DNA of 64,000 nt from positions 744,001 to 808,000 of the forward strand of contig NZ_JARHTP010000001.1 in assembly GCF_029223485.1 (NCBI RefSeq), given 5' to 3'. The stretch comes from Streptomyces coacervatus. GTDB taxonomy: Bacteria > Actinomycetota > Actinomycetes > Streptomycetales > Streptomycetaceae. Below the pieces are notes generated by a model. That model worked only from the letters and a program-made list of their open reading frames with translations. It made no database searches and was not told the origin of the DNA. A program made the position numbers and the translations under genes. Below are positions 42,802-52,543 of the stretch, piece by piece. How positions within the stretch are numbered: the stretch's first letter is position 1; each line of letters opens with the position of its first letter.

Positions 42802-43334
42802 CCCGTGTGACCCGGCTGGACTGCGATGAACTGCACGCGCGCGTGGACGCGTTGGCGGACCTCCTCGTCGACACTGTGGACGGCGGCGCCTCCGTCGGAT
42901 TCCTCGCACCGCTCGACCGCGCGGAGGCCCTCGCCTGGTGGAAGGAGCGTGCCGCGGGCGTTGCCGCCGGGCAGCTCGCCGTGTGGGCGGCGCACGACGG
43001 GGAGCGGACGGTGGGCACCGTGAGCCTGGCCTTCCCGGACAAGCCCAACAGCCGCCACCGCGCCGAACTGGTCAAGCTGATGGTGCACCGGGACGCCCGA
43101 GGGCAGGGTCTCGGCCGCAGACTCCTCACCACCGCCGAGGATGCGGCCGCCGCGGCGGGCATCACCCTGCTGCACCTGGACACCGAGACCGACAGCCTCG
43201 CCGAGCACCTCTACCGCGCGACCGGCTGGACCCGGACCGGCGCGATACCGGACTACGCGGCCGCCCCCGACGGCGTGCTGCGGCCGACGTCGATCTACTA
43301 CAAGAAGCTGGGGCCCGCCGCTCTCACCAGGTAG
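42798..43334 (+). CDS. GNAT-family N-acetyltransferase
   Basis: The acetyl-CoA motif A is clear (VKLMVHRDARGQGLGRRLLTTAEDAA; the RGQGLGRR loop binds the diphosphate), and LYRATGWTRTGAIPDYA forms motif B. The protein has 178 residues and starts with GTG overlapping the XRE stop. It may modify a toxic amine or antibiotic under control of the regulator; the substrate is not evident. Confidence 0.9.
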   Translation: MTRVTRLDCDELHARVDALADLLVDTVDGGASVGFLAPLDRAEALAWWKERAAGVAAGQLAVWAAHDGERTVGTVSLAFPDKPNSRHRAELVKLMVHRDARGQGLGRRLLTTAEDAAAAAGITLLHLDTETDSLAEHLYRATGWTRTGAIPDYAAAPDGVLRPTSIYYKKLGPAALTR

Positions 43335-43388
43335 CCGGCTGATGCCCTCACCAGGTGATTGTCAGTGGGAGCCGCTACGGTGCGAGGC

Positions 43389-43748
43389 ATGCCGGATGCC
43401 GAAGACGTACGCCGTATCTGCCTTGCTCTGCCGGACACGACGGAGAAGATCGCCTGGAGCATGCCCACGTTCCGGGTCGCGGGGAAGATGTTCGCCACGC
43501 TGCCCGAGGACGAGACCTCCATCGCCGTGCGCTGCCCCAAGGAGGAGCGCAACGAACTGGTGCTGGCCGAGCCGGCCAAGTTCTGGATCGCCGACCACGA
43601 GGCGCAGTTCGCCTGGGTCAGAGCCCGGCTCGCCGAGATCGAGGACGACGGCGAACTGCGCGACATCCTCGCCGACTCCTGGCGCCAGGCGGCCCCGCCC
43701 CGACTGCTGGACGCCTACCCGGAGTTGGGGCGTCCGGACACGGACTGA
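43389..43748 (+). CDS. MmcQ/YjbR-family protein
   Basis: A 119-residue protein with the YjbR CyaY-like fold signatures: CLALPDTTEKIAWSMPTFRVAGKMFATL and AKFWIADHEAQFAWVRARL. Such proteins are small DNA-binding-like proteins of unclear role. The ATG at 43389 was chosen. It stands alone between the GNAT and MFS genes. Confidence 0.85.
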   Translation: MPDAEDVRRICLALPDTTEKIAWSMPTFRVAGKMFATLPEDETSIAVRCPKEERNELVLAEPAKFWIADHEAQFAWVRARLAEIEDDGELRDILADSWRQAAPPRLLDAYPELGRPDTD

Positions 43749-43877
43749 TCTGGGCCCGGGGCCACGGACCGAAAACGCTTCGAGCGTTGTCGGTGGCGCG
43801 TGGCATGATCCGAAGTCGGGTGTGGGAGCCGGGCGGCGGGGGCTTCGGCCGGCACCGAGACGTGGGGAGCGTGGCTG

Positions 43878-45386
43878 GTGGGGGATCGGGCGGGGAGCGG
43901 AGCCGGAGGGGATGACATCGTTGCCGAGGCTGCCCGGGCGGCCGGCAGCGAGGCCGGTGGGGGCAAGGGACACCAGGGGGATGTACGGCCGGTGTGGTCG
44001 CGGGACTTCGCGCTGTTCTTCGTCGCCCGTGCCGTCGCCCGGCTCGGCGACACCATGCTGCCCGTCGCCCTCGCCGCGGGCTTGCTGCAGCACGGGTACG
44101 GAGCGGGCGCGGTCGGCCTCGCGATGGCCGCGACCTCCGTCGCCTTCGCCGGGCTGGTGGTCTTCGGCGGGGTCATCGCAGACCGCTTCAGCACGCAGAA
44201 GCTGATGATCGGCGCCGACCTGGTGCGCCTGGGTACCCAGTCCCTCGCGGCGGCGCTCTTCTACTCCGGCCACGTCGTGCTCTGGGAAGTCTGCGCCATC
44301 GGCTTTGTCAACGGCGTGGCGGGCGCGGTGTTCCAGCCGGGCGTCGCGAGCACCGTCCCCCGGCTCGCCTCCGACATCCAGGGCGCGAACGGGGCGATAC
44401 GCATCGCCGAGTCCGCAGCGCAGCTCGCCGGCCCCGCGCTCGCCGGTGTTCTGGTCGGCTTCGCCTCGCCGGGCGGCGTCTTCGCGGCCCACGCGGCCAC
44501 GTACGCGGTGAGCGCCTTGTGCCTCCTGCTGCTCCGCCTCCCCCCGCTCGCCCCCGGAAGCCGCCCCATGGGACACGTCGGCGGCAGTGCCTTCCGGGCC
44601 GATCTGGTCGAAGGATGGCGGGAGTTCAGGGCGCGCACCTGGCTGTGGGGCGTGATCGCCGTCTGGTGCGTGTACATGATCGCCGTGTGGGGCCCTTCCG
44701 TCCCACTGGTGGCGACGGAGGTGGTGCAGCAGCACGGCCCGCGCGCCTACGGCCTGGTCAACTCCGCCCTCGGCGCCGGTACCGTCATCGGCGGCCTCCT
44801 CGCGCTGCGCCTGCGCCCCCGCCGCATGCTGCGCGCGGGTGCACTCTCCCTGTTCGCCTTCGCGGGGTTCCCGGCGACCGTCGGGGCCGGAGTCGGCATA
44901 CCGGCGATGGCTGCCGGGGCGGCGCTGGCCGGGGCCGGGATGTCGTTCTGGGGCGTGATGTGGGCGACCAGTGTGCAGACCCAGGTCCCGCCCGACGTCC
45001 TCAACCGCATTCATGCGTACGACGTCGCGGGCTCCCTCGCGATGATGCCGGTCGGCCAGGCCCTCGCCGGCCCCGCCGCCACGGCCCTCGGCGCCGACCA
45101 TGTCCTGCTCGCCGCCGCAGCGATGAGTTTCGCCATCCCGATCTCCCTGCTCTCGGTACCGGCGATACGCAACCTGATACGCGCCGACGCACCGACGGCG
45201 GGCCCGGGTGCGGGGGCGGCGAGCGGTCGTGCTCGAAGACGACGGGCTGACGGCGGACATCCACCCGCTGGGCTCGCTCTCTCCGACACCCGACGCGCAC
45301 AGACACCCGGAGACGCCCCCGCCTCAAGCGACCTGCTCAGCCACCGGCCCGCCCGATACAAACCCACCGATCCGCTCCCGCAGTGA
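43878..45386 (+). CDS. MFS transporter (drug-exporter-like)
   Basis: A major-facilitator protein with 10-12 membrane helices: FALFFVARAVARLGDTMLPVALAAG and VIADRFSTQKLMIGADLVR (motif A region) match the EntS/tetracycline-exporter group. An N-terminal cytoplasmic stretch of about 35 residues (AGSGAGGDDIVAEAARAAGS) and a long Arg/Pro-rich C-terminal tail of about 70 residues lie outside the fold. The tail overlaps the convergent transketolase gene by 63 bases. The GTG at 43878 is one of several possible starts. Confidence 0.85.
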   Translation: MGDRAGSGAGGDDIVAEAARAAGSEAGGGKGHQGDVRPVWSRDFALFFVARAVARLGDTMLPVALAAGLLQHGYGAGAVGLAMAATSVAFAGLVVFGGVIADRFSTQKLMIGADLVRLGTQSLAAALFYSGHVVLWEVCAIGFVNGVAGAVFQPGVASTVPRLASDIQGANGAIRIAESAAQLAGPALAGVLVGFASPGGVFAAHAATYAVSALCLLLLRLPPLAPGSRPMGHVGGSAFRADLVEGWREFRARTWLWGVIAVWCVYMIAVWGPSVPLVATEVVQQHGPRAYGLVNSALGAGTVIGGLLALRLRPRRMLRAGALSLFAFAGFPATVGAGVGIPAMAAGAALAGAGMSFWGVMWATSVQTQVPPDVLNRIHAYDVAGSLAMMPVGQALAGPAATALGADHVLLAAAAMSFAIPISLLSVPAIRNLIRADAPTAGPGAGAASGRARRRRADGGHPPAGLALSDTRRAQTPGDAPASSDLLSHRPARYKPTDPLPQ

Positions 45387-46247
45387 CCGGGCGTCCAGGC
45401 CGTGCGCGGCCACGTGCTCCTCGATGCGGCCGTACCGCCGAAGTTCACGGCGGCCCACGCCGAGGCCCAGTACGCGATGGGGGAGGTCGGAGAGCGCGTC
45501 GTTCGCGGCCGCCGTCGACGTGCCCGCCAGGTACGGCTCGACGAGGACGACATCGGTCCCGGCCGTCTCCGTGGCCCGGCGCAGGGCGGCCGAGTCGAAG
45601 GGCCGTACGGTCGTCGCGTACAGCACGGTCACGTCGAGTCCCTCCGTGGCGGCGAGCACGGCGTCCAGCGCCGGCCCGACGGCGAGGACGACGCCGGAGC
45701 GACCTTCGCGGACAGTGAGGAAACGCTGGCCGTCGACCGGAAGCCCCTCAGCGTTCGCCTGCACGGACAACCGCACGTACACCTTGTCGTCGCCCGCGGC
45801 GACCGCATGCCGCAGCAGGGTCTCGGCCTCGTCGGGATGCCCGGGCACGTGCACGGTCCAGCCGTCGAGGGTGTCGAGGAGGGCCACGTCCCCGGGAGCC
45901 ATGTGCGTGTATCCGCCGGCCGGCCAGTCGAAGGACCCGGCGGCGCTGACCAGCACCGCGCCCGCGTCCTGATGCCCGAGGTCCAGTTTGACCTGCTCGA
46001 AGGGCCGCTCGACGAGGAAGCTGGCGAAGGTGTGCACAACGGGCCGTAGCCCGGTCAGTGCCAGCCCCGCACCGGCCCCGATCAGCAGCTGCTCGCGGAT
46101 GCCCACGTTGAGGACCCGGTCCGGATGTCGCCGCCGCGCCTCGGCGAACCCGTCCTTGCCGATCTCGGCGAGGACGACCGCGACCCGCGGATCCTCGTCG
46201 AGCAGCCGTGAGACGACGGGGGCGAAACGGTCACGCATGGTGTCCAT
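45324..46247 (-). CDS. Transketolase, C-terminal subunit
   Basis: The protein has the pyrimidine-binding and C-terminal transketolase domains in 307 residues: LNVGIREQLLIGAGAGLALTG carries the catalytic Glu that activates thiamine diphosphate. It pairs with the N-terminal subunit gene 85 bases upstream, forming a split transketolase. Split forms often act in secondary metabolism or on unusual sugars. The ATG at 46247 is used. The end overlaps the MFS gene tail to tail. Confidence 0.88.
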   Translation of the reverse strand: MDTMRDRFAPVVSRLLDEDPRVAVVLAEIGKDGFAEARRRHPDRVLNVGIREQLLIGAGAGLALTGLRPVVHTFASFLVERPFEQVKLDLGHQDAGAVLVSAAGSFDWPAGGYTHMAPGDVALLDTLDGWTVHVPGHPDEAETLLRHAVAAGDDKVYVRLSVQANAEGLPVDGQRFLTVREGRSGVVLAVGPALDAVLAATEGLDVTVLYATTVRPFDSAALRRATETAGTDVVLVEPYLAGTSTAAANDALSDLPHRVLGLGVGRRELRRYGRIEEHVAAHGLDARSLRERIGGFVSGGPVAEQVA

Positions 46248-46332
46248 GGAAGGCCAGGCCTTTCTTGTGGTCTTGAGGGTTTGAGATCGAGGAGATGCCA
46301 AAGGAGGAAAGGGGGGAGAAGAGGAGCGGGAC

Positions 46333-47040
46333 TCAGGCGTTCTTCGGCTCCACCCGGGCCACGACGACATGCGGGCGGCCGGGATGCGGAGCGGTGAAGG
46401 CGGCGTGGAGCGCGTCGTGATCGCGGCCGTCGACCGTGACCGCGGACCAGCCCGCGGCCTCGAAACGGGCGGCGATGCCGCCGGGCCGGGCATGGCTGGC
46501 GGAGGAGTTGTCGACGACGACGGTGTGCAGTTGCTCGAGCCGGGCGGGCCCCGCGAAGGCGATCGCCTCGTGGTTGCTGCCCTCGTCCAGCTCGGCGTCC
46601 CCGATCAGCACCCAGACCCGCGGCTCGCGCAGCCCCTGCGCACGCAGCCCCAGCGCCGTGCCGACCCCGATCGGCAGCCCGTGCCCCAACGACCCACTGC
46701 CGATCTCGGCCCCCGGCACGAGCACGCGGTCGGGGTGGTGTCCGAGCGGAGAGTCGTACGAGCCGAACCCCGGCAGCCAGTCCACGGGCACAAAGCCCTT
46801 GGCGGCGAGCACCGCGTAGTACGCCATAGGGCCGTGTCCCTTGGACAGCAGGAACCGGTCGCGTTCCGGATCGCCCATCCGCTCCGGCGCCACCCGCAGC
46901 ACCCGGTCGTACAGCACCCACAGCACGTCCAGCGTGGACGTCGCCGCCGGGCCGTGCTTCTCGTCGCCCGTCATCAACCGCATAAGCCGGGGCAGGTCCT
47001 CGTATGCGTACGTGCGCCGCATTTCCTCGGTGATCGTCAT
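46333..47040 (-). CDS. Transketolase, N-terminal subunit
   Basis: The thiamine-diphosphate domain of a split transketolase, 235 residues: LLSKGHGPMAYYAVLAAKGF, GSGSLGHGLPIGVGTALG and the metal-binding motif GDAELDEGSNHEAIAF. It is the first gene of a two-gene operon with the C-terminal subunit. No sugar operon is next to it, so the physiological sugar is unknown. Confidence 0.9.
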   Translation of the reverse strand: MTITEEMRRTYAYEDLPRLMRLMTGDEKHGPAATSTLDVLWVLYDRVLRVAPERMGDPERDRFLLSKGHGPMAYYAVLAAKGFVPVDWLPGFGSYDSPLGHHPDRVLVPGAEIGSGSLGHGLPIGVGTALGLRAQGLREPRVWVLIGDAELDEGSNHEAIAFAGPARLEQLHTVVVDNSSASHARPGGIAARFEAAGWSAVTVDGRDHDALHAAFTAPHPGRPHVVVARVEPKNA

Positions 47041-47196
47041 GTCGACGATCGTGCAACCTCAACCAAACTTCAGGTCAAGCGTCGCCGCCGGCTGCCCTTC
47101 TCGGCCCCGGATTAAAGCCATGCGCGACCATCGACCCGAGTGCGGTATGGTTTCCATGCACGTTCGGCCAGGGGAAACCCCAGGTCAGACAGGCAC

Positions 47197-47270
<74 letters not shown>

Positions 47271-47276
47271 CGGTGT

Positions 47277-47315
47277 GAAGGGTCTTCGCAGGCGGAAGCC
47301 TGCGGGGGCCCTTTT
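47277..47315 (+). terminator. tRNA terminator
   Basis: GCAGGC (47288-47293) and GCCTGC (47298-47303) form the inner stem, extended outward by G-T and Watson-Crick pairs, ending in TTTT (47312-47315). Confidence 0.85.
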
Positions 47316-47497
47316 CGTATGCGTCGGTTTCCGCTCCGGGCCCGTGCGCGCCCGCCACTCGTCGAGCTCCCCCAATGCTCCGAATGCCTGGACTCCGGCC
47401 GTCTGCCGTACCCCTGCCACACGAAGTGGCCTCGCCCGGCACAGAGTGATCTCTTCGCTTCCGTGCTCCCTCCCGAACTTTCGAGGAAAGGGCGAAG

Positions 47498-48796
47498 ATG
47501 TCCCGCTCGACCGTGAGCCCGCAGCCGGCTCGCCGCTTCCGCATGCTGGCGCCCGTCGCCGTCGTCCTCTACCTGGTGGCCGCTCTCCTCGTCGGCACCG
47601 CGACGCCCGCCGCCGCACTGACCAAGCCGGTGATCAACGGGCCCGTGTTCAACGACCCCTTGGGCTCGCCGGCGCAACAGAGCGCGATCTTCACCCAGCT
47701 GGTCCGGCTGATCGACGCGACGCCCGCCGGGGCGACGATCCGCGGCTCGATGTACGAGTTCCAGGACCAGGGGGTCGCCGACGCGCTGCTCGCCGCCGAC
47801 CGGCGCGGCGTCAACGTCAAGCTCATCGTCGACGAGTCCACCTATGAGGGCACCGCAGGCGTCGCGTACGACAACCCGGTGTACCGGGCCCTCAAGGACG
47901 GCCTGGGCAACAATGACGCCGCCCGCTCCTGGATCGTCGTCTGCGACGACAAGTTCGAGGACGACGACGGTGTGGACGACGTCGTGCGCGGCTGCCTGAG
48001 CGTCGCCCCGCCCGCACCGGCGTACAACCACAACAAGTACTTCATCTTCTCGAAAATCGGGCCCTTCGACGACGGCACCAGCTACTCGAAGGTCGTCTTC
48101 CAGACCTCCTCGAACCTCTCCGACTGGTACAAGGTCGAGTCCTTCAACGACGCCGTGACCTTCGTGAACCCCACCGTGTACGACGGCTACGCGTCGTACC
48201 ACGAGAAGCAGCGCGCCGGACGCTACCTCGCAGGCGGCAACAACCACGTGTACTTCTCCACCCCGACCGGCTCGACCTACCGGGCCTTCTTCTTCCCGCG
48301 CGGCGACGCCTCGTACAACAACCCGGCCACCGACACCATCGTCAACGCCCTGAACGAGGTCAGCTGCGCCTACACCGGCACGGACGGGCTGCGGCACCAG
48401 ACCGACATCCGCATCGTGGTGCACGCCTTCTACGGCTCGCGCGTCCAGGTCGCGGACAAGCTGGCCCAACTGCGCGGCAGGGGCTGCTGGATCGACATCA
48501 TCTACGCCGAGAGCGACTCCAAGATCACCAGCAAGCTCACCGCCGCCGGCATCCAGCACCGCAGGTGCCGCATCCCCAACGGCCCGGGAATCGACGTCCG
48601 TCCGCACAACAAGGAGATCCTGATCGACGGCGACTACGGCGGCAGCATCACACCGCGCGTCTACACGGGCAGCGCCAATCTGGCCGGGTCGTCGCTGCGC
48701 TCGGCCGACGAGGCACTCGTACGGATCGTCAGCGCGTCGTACCACGCGAAGTATCTGAGCACCTTCTACAAGATCCGCGCGGCCTGCGGCGGTTGA
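47498..48796 (+). CDS. Secreted phospholipase D-like protein
   Basis: The signal peptide (MLAPVAVVLYLVAALLVGTATPAAA) is followed by two PLD half-domains. The second has a full HxKxxxxD motif (HNKEILIDG with GSANLAGSS). The first reads HNKYFIFSK with SSNLS, so its Asp is Ser. The 432-residue length fits secreted bacterial PLD-like proteins. It stands alone after the tRNA. Activity could be phosphodiesterase or nuclease; the altered first motif leaves open whether it is fully active. Confidence 0.85.
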   Translation: MSRSTVSPQPARRFRMLAPVAVVLYLVAALLVGTATPAAALTKPVINGPVFNDPLGSPAQQSAIFTQLVRLIDATPAGATIRGSMYEFQDQGVADALLAADRRGVNVKLIVDESTYEGTAGVAYDNPVYRALKDGLGNNDAARSWIVVCDDKFEDDDGVDDVVRGCLSVAPPAPAYNHNKYFIFSKIGPFDDGTSYSKVVFQTSSNLSDWYKVESFNDAVTFVNPTVYDGYASYHEKQRAGRYLAGGNNHVYFSTPTGSTYRAFFFPRGDASYNNPATDTIVNALNEVSCAYTGTDGLRHQTDIRIVVHAFYGSRVQVADKLAQLRGRGCWIDIIYAESDSKITSKLTAAGIQHRRCRIPNGPGIDVRPHNKEILIDGDYGGSITPRVYTGSANLAGSSLRSADEALVRIVSASYHAKYLSTFYKIRAACGG

Positions 48797-48849
48797 CGGG
48801 CCTCACACTCCCGTCGGAGTTTGCCCTGCCATTGCCCCTTCATGACCGT

Positions 48850-48871
48850 ATGACTACAGACGTGTAGTCAT
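48850..48871 (+). promoter_or_regulatory. Palindrome upstream of the efe operon
   Basis: ATGACTACA (48850-48858) and TGTAGTCAT (48863-48871) are perfect 9-base arms around GACG. The TACA/TGTA half-sites suit a dimeric winged-helix repressor; the factor is unknown. Confidence 0.6.
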
Positions 48872-48889
48872 GATGGTCCGGGCATGGGT

Positions 48890-48901
48890 AAGGCATGCCT
48901 T
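48890..48901 (+). promoter_or_regulatory. Candidate iron-box-like palindrome
   Basis: AAGGCATGCCTT is a perfect 12-base palindrome 47 bases before the EfeUO start. Position suggests control by an iron regulator (DmdR/IdeR type), but the match to the known box is only partial. Confidence 0.35.
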
Positions 48902-48948
48902 CGCTAACTTGTGCCGGCTCGGCCGGGACCAGGCAGGGGAAGGGCCGT

Positions 48949-51000
48949 ATGTGGGACGACGCGTTTCCGAGTTTCCTGATCGGACTGCGAGAAGGACTCG
49001 AAGCGGGACTCATCGTCTCCATCCTGGTCGCCACACTGGTCCGGGCCGGCGCCAAGTCCCGTCTGCCGCAGGTGTGGACGGGCGTACTCGCCGCCATCGC
49101 CCTGTCGATGAGCTTCGGTGCGGTTCTCACCTTCACCGCCGCGTCCCTGTCGGCGACCGCCCAGGAGGCGTTCGGCGGCACCCTCAGCGTGATCGCCGTC
49201 GCGTTCGTCACGGCGATGGTCTTCTGGATGCGCCGCTCGGCCCGCAGCCTCTCCGGTGAGATCAAGGAGAGGGTCACCGGTGCACTCGGCATGGGCGCGG
49301 GCGTGCTGGTCGTCACCTCCTTCCTCGCGGTGGGCCGGGAGGGCCTGGAGACCGCATTGTTCCTGTGGACCACCGCTCAGGCGGCGGGCGAGTCCGCGGG
49401 CCCTCTCACCGGCGCCGGCATCGGACTGGTCCTCGCCGGCGGGTTGTGCTGGGGCCTGTACCGCCGGGTGCTGAAGATCAACCTGACGAAGTTCTTCACC
49501 GCCACCGGCGTCGTCCTCATCGTGATCGCCGCCGGCGTCCTCGGCTACGGCCTGCGCGACCTCCAGGAGGGCGGCGTCCTGCCGGGCAACACGGCCTACG
49601 CCGTCGACCTGAGCGGCAGCGTCGACGCCGGCTCCTGGTACAGCACCCTCGTCCAGGGCGTTTTCAACCTGACCCCGACGATGACCTGGCTCCAGGTCAT
49701 CGGCTACGTCGGCTATCTCGCCGTCGTCATGACCCTGTTCGTCCGCGGTGTCCGCGCCACGACCCGGACCGCACAGCCCGAGCCGGCGAAGCAGCCGGGG
49801 GAGACGGCGGGGAAGGCCGGGAAGAAGCCCGCGAAGAGCCTCCGGCGCCCCGCCTGGGTCGTCCCCGTCGCCGTCGTCGCGGTCCCGGCGGTGATCGCCT
49901 CGCTGGTCGTCGCCTTCGGCCGCTCCAAGCCGGCCTCCGCGCAGACGATCGCGGTCTCCGAGAAGGAGTGCGGCAGCGGCTTCACCGCGCCCAAGCCGGG
50001 CCGGCAGATCTTCCAGATGCACAACACCGGCGGCAAGACCTCCGAGGTGTACCTGATCGACCCGTCGACGAGTGCCGTCTACGGTGAGATCGAGGGACTG
50101 GCCCCGGGCACCACCCGTGCCCTGGTCGCCACCGTCGCCGGCGGCACCTACGCCTGGCGCTGCGTGCCCACCGGCGGCACCGCCGTCACCTCCAAGGCCG
50201 TCCGCGTTACCGGCGGCGGCAGCGCCAAGGCCGTCGTGCCGGTCTCGGAGAGGGACCTCGCCGTCCCGCTCCGGCAGTACAAGTCGTACGTCGACCAGGG
50301 CCTGGCCACCCTCGTCGCGCAGACGCGGACCCTCGACGACGACATCAAGGGCGACCACCTCGACAGGGCCCGCACCGACTGGCTCACCGCGCACCTCACC
50401 TACTCCTCCCTCGGCGCCGCCTACGGCACCTTCGAGGACTTCGACAAGAAGATCAACGGCAGGGCCGACGGGCTTCCGGACGGCGTGCGGGACAAGGACT
50501 TCGCCGGGTTCCACCGTCTTGAGTACGGCCTGTGGCACGGCGAGTCGGCGGCCGGTCTCAAGGCCCCGGCCGGCCGGCTCGTCGCCTCGGCCGCCGGGCT
50601 CCAAAAGGCGTTTCCCGCCCAGGACTTCGACCCCTCCGACCTGCCGCTGCGCGCCCACGAGATCCTGGAGAACACCCTGCAGTTCGAGCTCACCGGCGAC
50701 ACCGACGAGGGCAGCGGCACCAACCTCGCCACCGCGACCGCCAACCTGGCCGGCACCCGCGAACTGCTCACCGTACTGAGACCGCTGCTGACCACTCGCG
50801 CACCGAAGCTGCTGCCGACCGTCGACGCCGACATCGCCCGCCTGCACCAGCTCCTCGACGGTGTACACCACGGCACCACCTGGACCCCCGTGGACCAGCT
50901 GGACGCCACCACCCGGGCCCAGATCAACGGCGTCACCGGGCAGCTCCTGGAGGACCTGTCGCCCGTCCCCGACCTGCTGGAGATCAGGAAGGCCGCCTGA
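48949..51000 (+). CDS. Fused EfeU-EfeO iron-uptake protein
   Basis: The N-terminal half (about 290 residues) is an FTR1/EfeU permease with seven hydrophobic helices and the iron-binding REGLE motifs (Arg14-Glu18 and [10 protein letters not shown]). After a Lys/Pro linker and a membrane helix comes a cupredoxin-like region ([29 protein letters not shown]). The C-terminal part, about residue 425 onward, is an EfeO-type M75 domain with HRLE at residues 522-525. EfeO is usually a separate periplasmic protein; here the two are one 683-residue chain. The ATG at 48949 was chosen. The stop overlaps efeB. Confidence 0.9.
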   Translation: MWDDAFPSFLIGLREGLEAGLIVSILVATLVRAGAKSRLPQVWTGVLAAIALSMSFGAVLTFTAASLSATAQEAFGGTLSVIAVAFVTAMVFWMRRSARSLSGEIKERVTGALGMGAGVLVVTSFLAVGREGLETALFLWTTAQAAGESAGPLTGAGIGLVLAGGLCWGLYRRVLKINLTKFFTATGVVLIVIAAGVLGYGLRDLQEGGVLPGNTAYAVDLSGSVDAGSWYSTLVQGVFNLTPTMTWLQVIGYVGYLAVVMTLFVRGVRATTRTAQPEPAKQPGETAGKAGKKPAKSLRRPAWVVPVAVVAVPAVIASLVVAFGRSKPASAQTIAVSEKECGSGFTAPKPGRQIFQMHNTGGKTSEVYLIDPSTSAVYGEIEGLAPGTTRALVATVAGGTYAWRCVPTGGTAVTSKAVRVTGGGSAKAVVPVSERDLAVPLRQYKSYVDQGLATLVAQTRTLDDDIKGDHLDRARTDWLTAHLTYSSLGAAYGTFEDFDKKINGRADGLPDGVRDKDFAGFHRLEYGLWHGESAAGLKAPAGRLVASAAGLQKAFPAQDFDPSDLPLRAHEILENTLQFELTGDTDEGSGTNLATATANLAGTRELLTVLRPLLTTRAPKLLPTVDADIARLHQLLDGVHHGTTWTPVDQLDATTRAQINGVTGQLLEDLSPVPDLLEIRKAA

Positions 51001-52322
51001 TGACCGCCCAGCACCCCGCGCCCATGGAAGGAAACCACCCCATGCCGTCCGCCGAAACGCCCGCCTCGCCGGGCGGCTGCCCCGCCGGTCACGGCCGCCG
51101 CTCCTTCGTGAAGTCGGCGCTCGGTGCCGGGGCCGCCGGTGCGGTCCTGGCCGGCGGGGGATTCGCTCTCAGCGAGGCCGGCGCGACCCAGGCGCAGGCC
51201 GCGGACACCGCGAACGCGGCGAAGGTGCCCTTCCACGGAGTCCACCAGGCGGGCATCCTCACCCCCACCCCGACGGCGGCCACCTTTGTCTCCTTCGACG
51301 TCATCGCCCGGTCCCGCACGGAACTGGCCGACCTGTTCAGGACGATCAGCGAACGGGCCCGCTTCCTCACCGAGGGCGGCACCCCCACCGACCTCGGGGT
51401 GGGCGCCCCGCCCTCCGACAACGGCATCCTCGGCCCCGTCGTCCCCGCCGACGCACTCACCGTCACCGTCGGTGTCGGCGCCTCCCTCTTCGACGACCGC
51501 TACGGTCTCGCCAAGGCCAAGCCGACCCGCCTCACGCCGATGCGGACCTTCCCCAACGACAACCTGAAGGCCGCCGAATGTCACGGGGACCTCTCCCTGC
51601 AGATCTGCGGCAACCGCCAGGACACCGTGCTGCACGCGCTGCGCGACATCGCCAAGCACACCCGCGGCGGCATGCAGATCAAGTGGCGGATCGACGGTTT
51701 CCAGAACGCACCGCGCCCCACCGGCGCCCAGCGCAACCTGCTCGGCTTCAAGGACGGCATCGCCAACCCGGACGTCCGCTCCGCCCGTGAGACCAGCCGT
51801 CTGATCTGGGTCGGCGAGGGACAGGGCGAACCCGCCTGGGCGACCGGCGGCAGCTATCAGGTGATCCGCATCATCCGCATGCTGGTCGAGTTCTGGGACC
51901 GGGTCTCGCTCAGCGAGCAGGAGCTGATGTTCGGCCGCCGCAAGGACACCGGCGCCCCGCTCGACGGAGCCACGGAGACCGACATCCCCAACTACGCCAA
52001 GGACCCGAAGGGCAACGCGATCCCGTTGGACGCCCACATCCGCCGGGCCAACCCACGCACGGCCAGGACCGACAACTCCCGCATCCTGCGCCGCGGTTAC
52101 AACTACGACCGGGGCATCGACAGCGTCGGCAACCTCGACATGGGCCTGGTCTTCTGCTGCTACCAGCAGGACGTCAAGCGGCAGTTCGAGGCCACCCAGA
52201 CCCGCCTGATCGACGAACCCCTCGTCGACTACATCTCCCCGACCGGTGGCGGCTACTTCTACGCCCTGCCCGGCGCCAGGCACTCCTCCGACTGGCTCGG
52301 GCGCGCGCTGCTGGATGTCTGA
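51000..52322 (+). CDS. efeB: Tat-exported dye-decolourising peroxidase EfeB
   Basis: The Tat signal [20 protein letters not shown] is followed by a DyP peroxidase. The GFKDGIANP motif holds the distal Asp, and HIRRANPRT carries the probable heme-ligand His. In the Efe system EfeB is the exported peroxidase that helps iron uptake or acts on heme. The ATG at 51000 overlaps the EfeUO stop and has AGGAAGG seven bases upstream; an ATG at 51042 with GGAAGGA is an alternative. Length is 440 residues. Confidence 0.93.
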   Translation: MTAQHPAPMEGNHPMPSAETPASPGGCPAGHGRRSFVKSALGAGAAGAVLAGGGFALSEAGATQAQAADTANAAKVPFHGVHQAGILTPTPTAATFVSFDVIARSRTELADLFRTISERARFLTEGGTPTDLGVGAPPSDNGILGPVVPADALTVTVGVGASLFDDRYGLAKAKPTRLTPMRTFPNDNLKAAECHGDLSLQICGNRQDTVLHALRDIAKHTRGGMQIKWRIDGFQNAPRPTGAQRNLLGFKDGIANPDVRSARETSRLIWVGEGQGEPAWATGGSYQVIRIIRMLVEFWDRVSLSEQELMFGRRKDTGAPLDGATETDIPNYAKDPKGNAIPLDAHIRRANPRTARTDNSRILRRGYNYDRGIDSVGNLDMGLVFCCYQQDVKRQFEATQTRLIDEPLVDYISPTGGGYFYALPGARHSSDWLGRALLDV

Positions 52323-52543
52323 GGGCGGCCCTACGGTTTGTAGGGTGAGAGATGGGTGAGAAGAAGCCGGCCCCTCCACAAGGCCGCCCAGCAGGCGACG
52401 GAGCTACCGCCGGCGGATGGCCTCCGCTCTCGTGGAACCTCTCCCGTCAAGCACTTACCCACACGCTGTAGTAGATGGTTTTGAGTCGCTGAACGCACGT
52501 GGGTGCCGCCCAATGGAGACACGGCGGAGGAGGCGGTCGCGTG

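Noticed and set aside
43362..45260. 632-codon minus-strand ORF opposite the MFS gene
   Set aside because: The + strand frame encodes a clear transporter with membrane helices; the antisense product has no recognisable fold.
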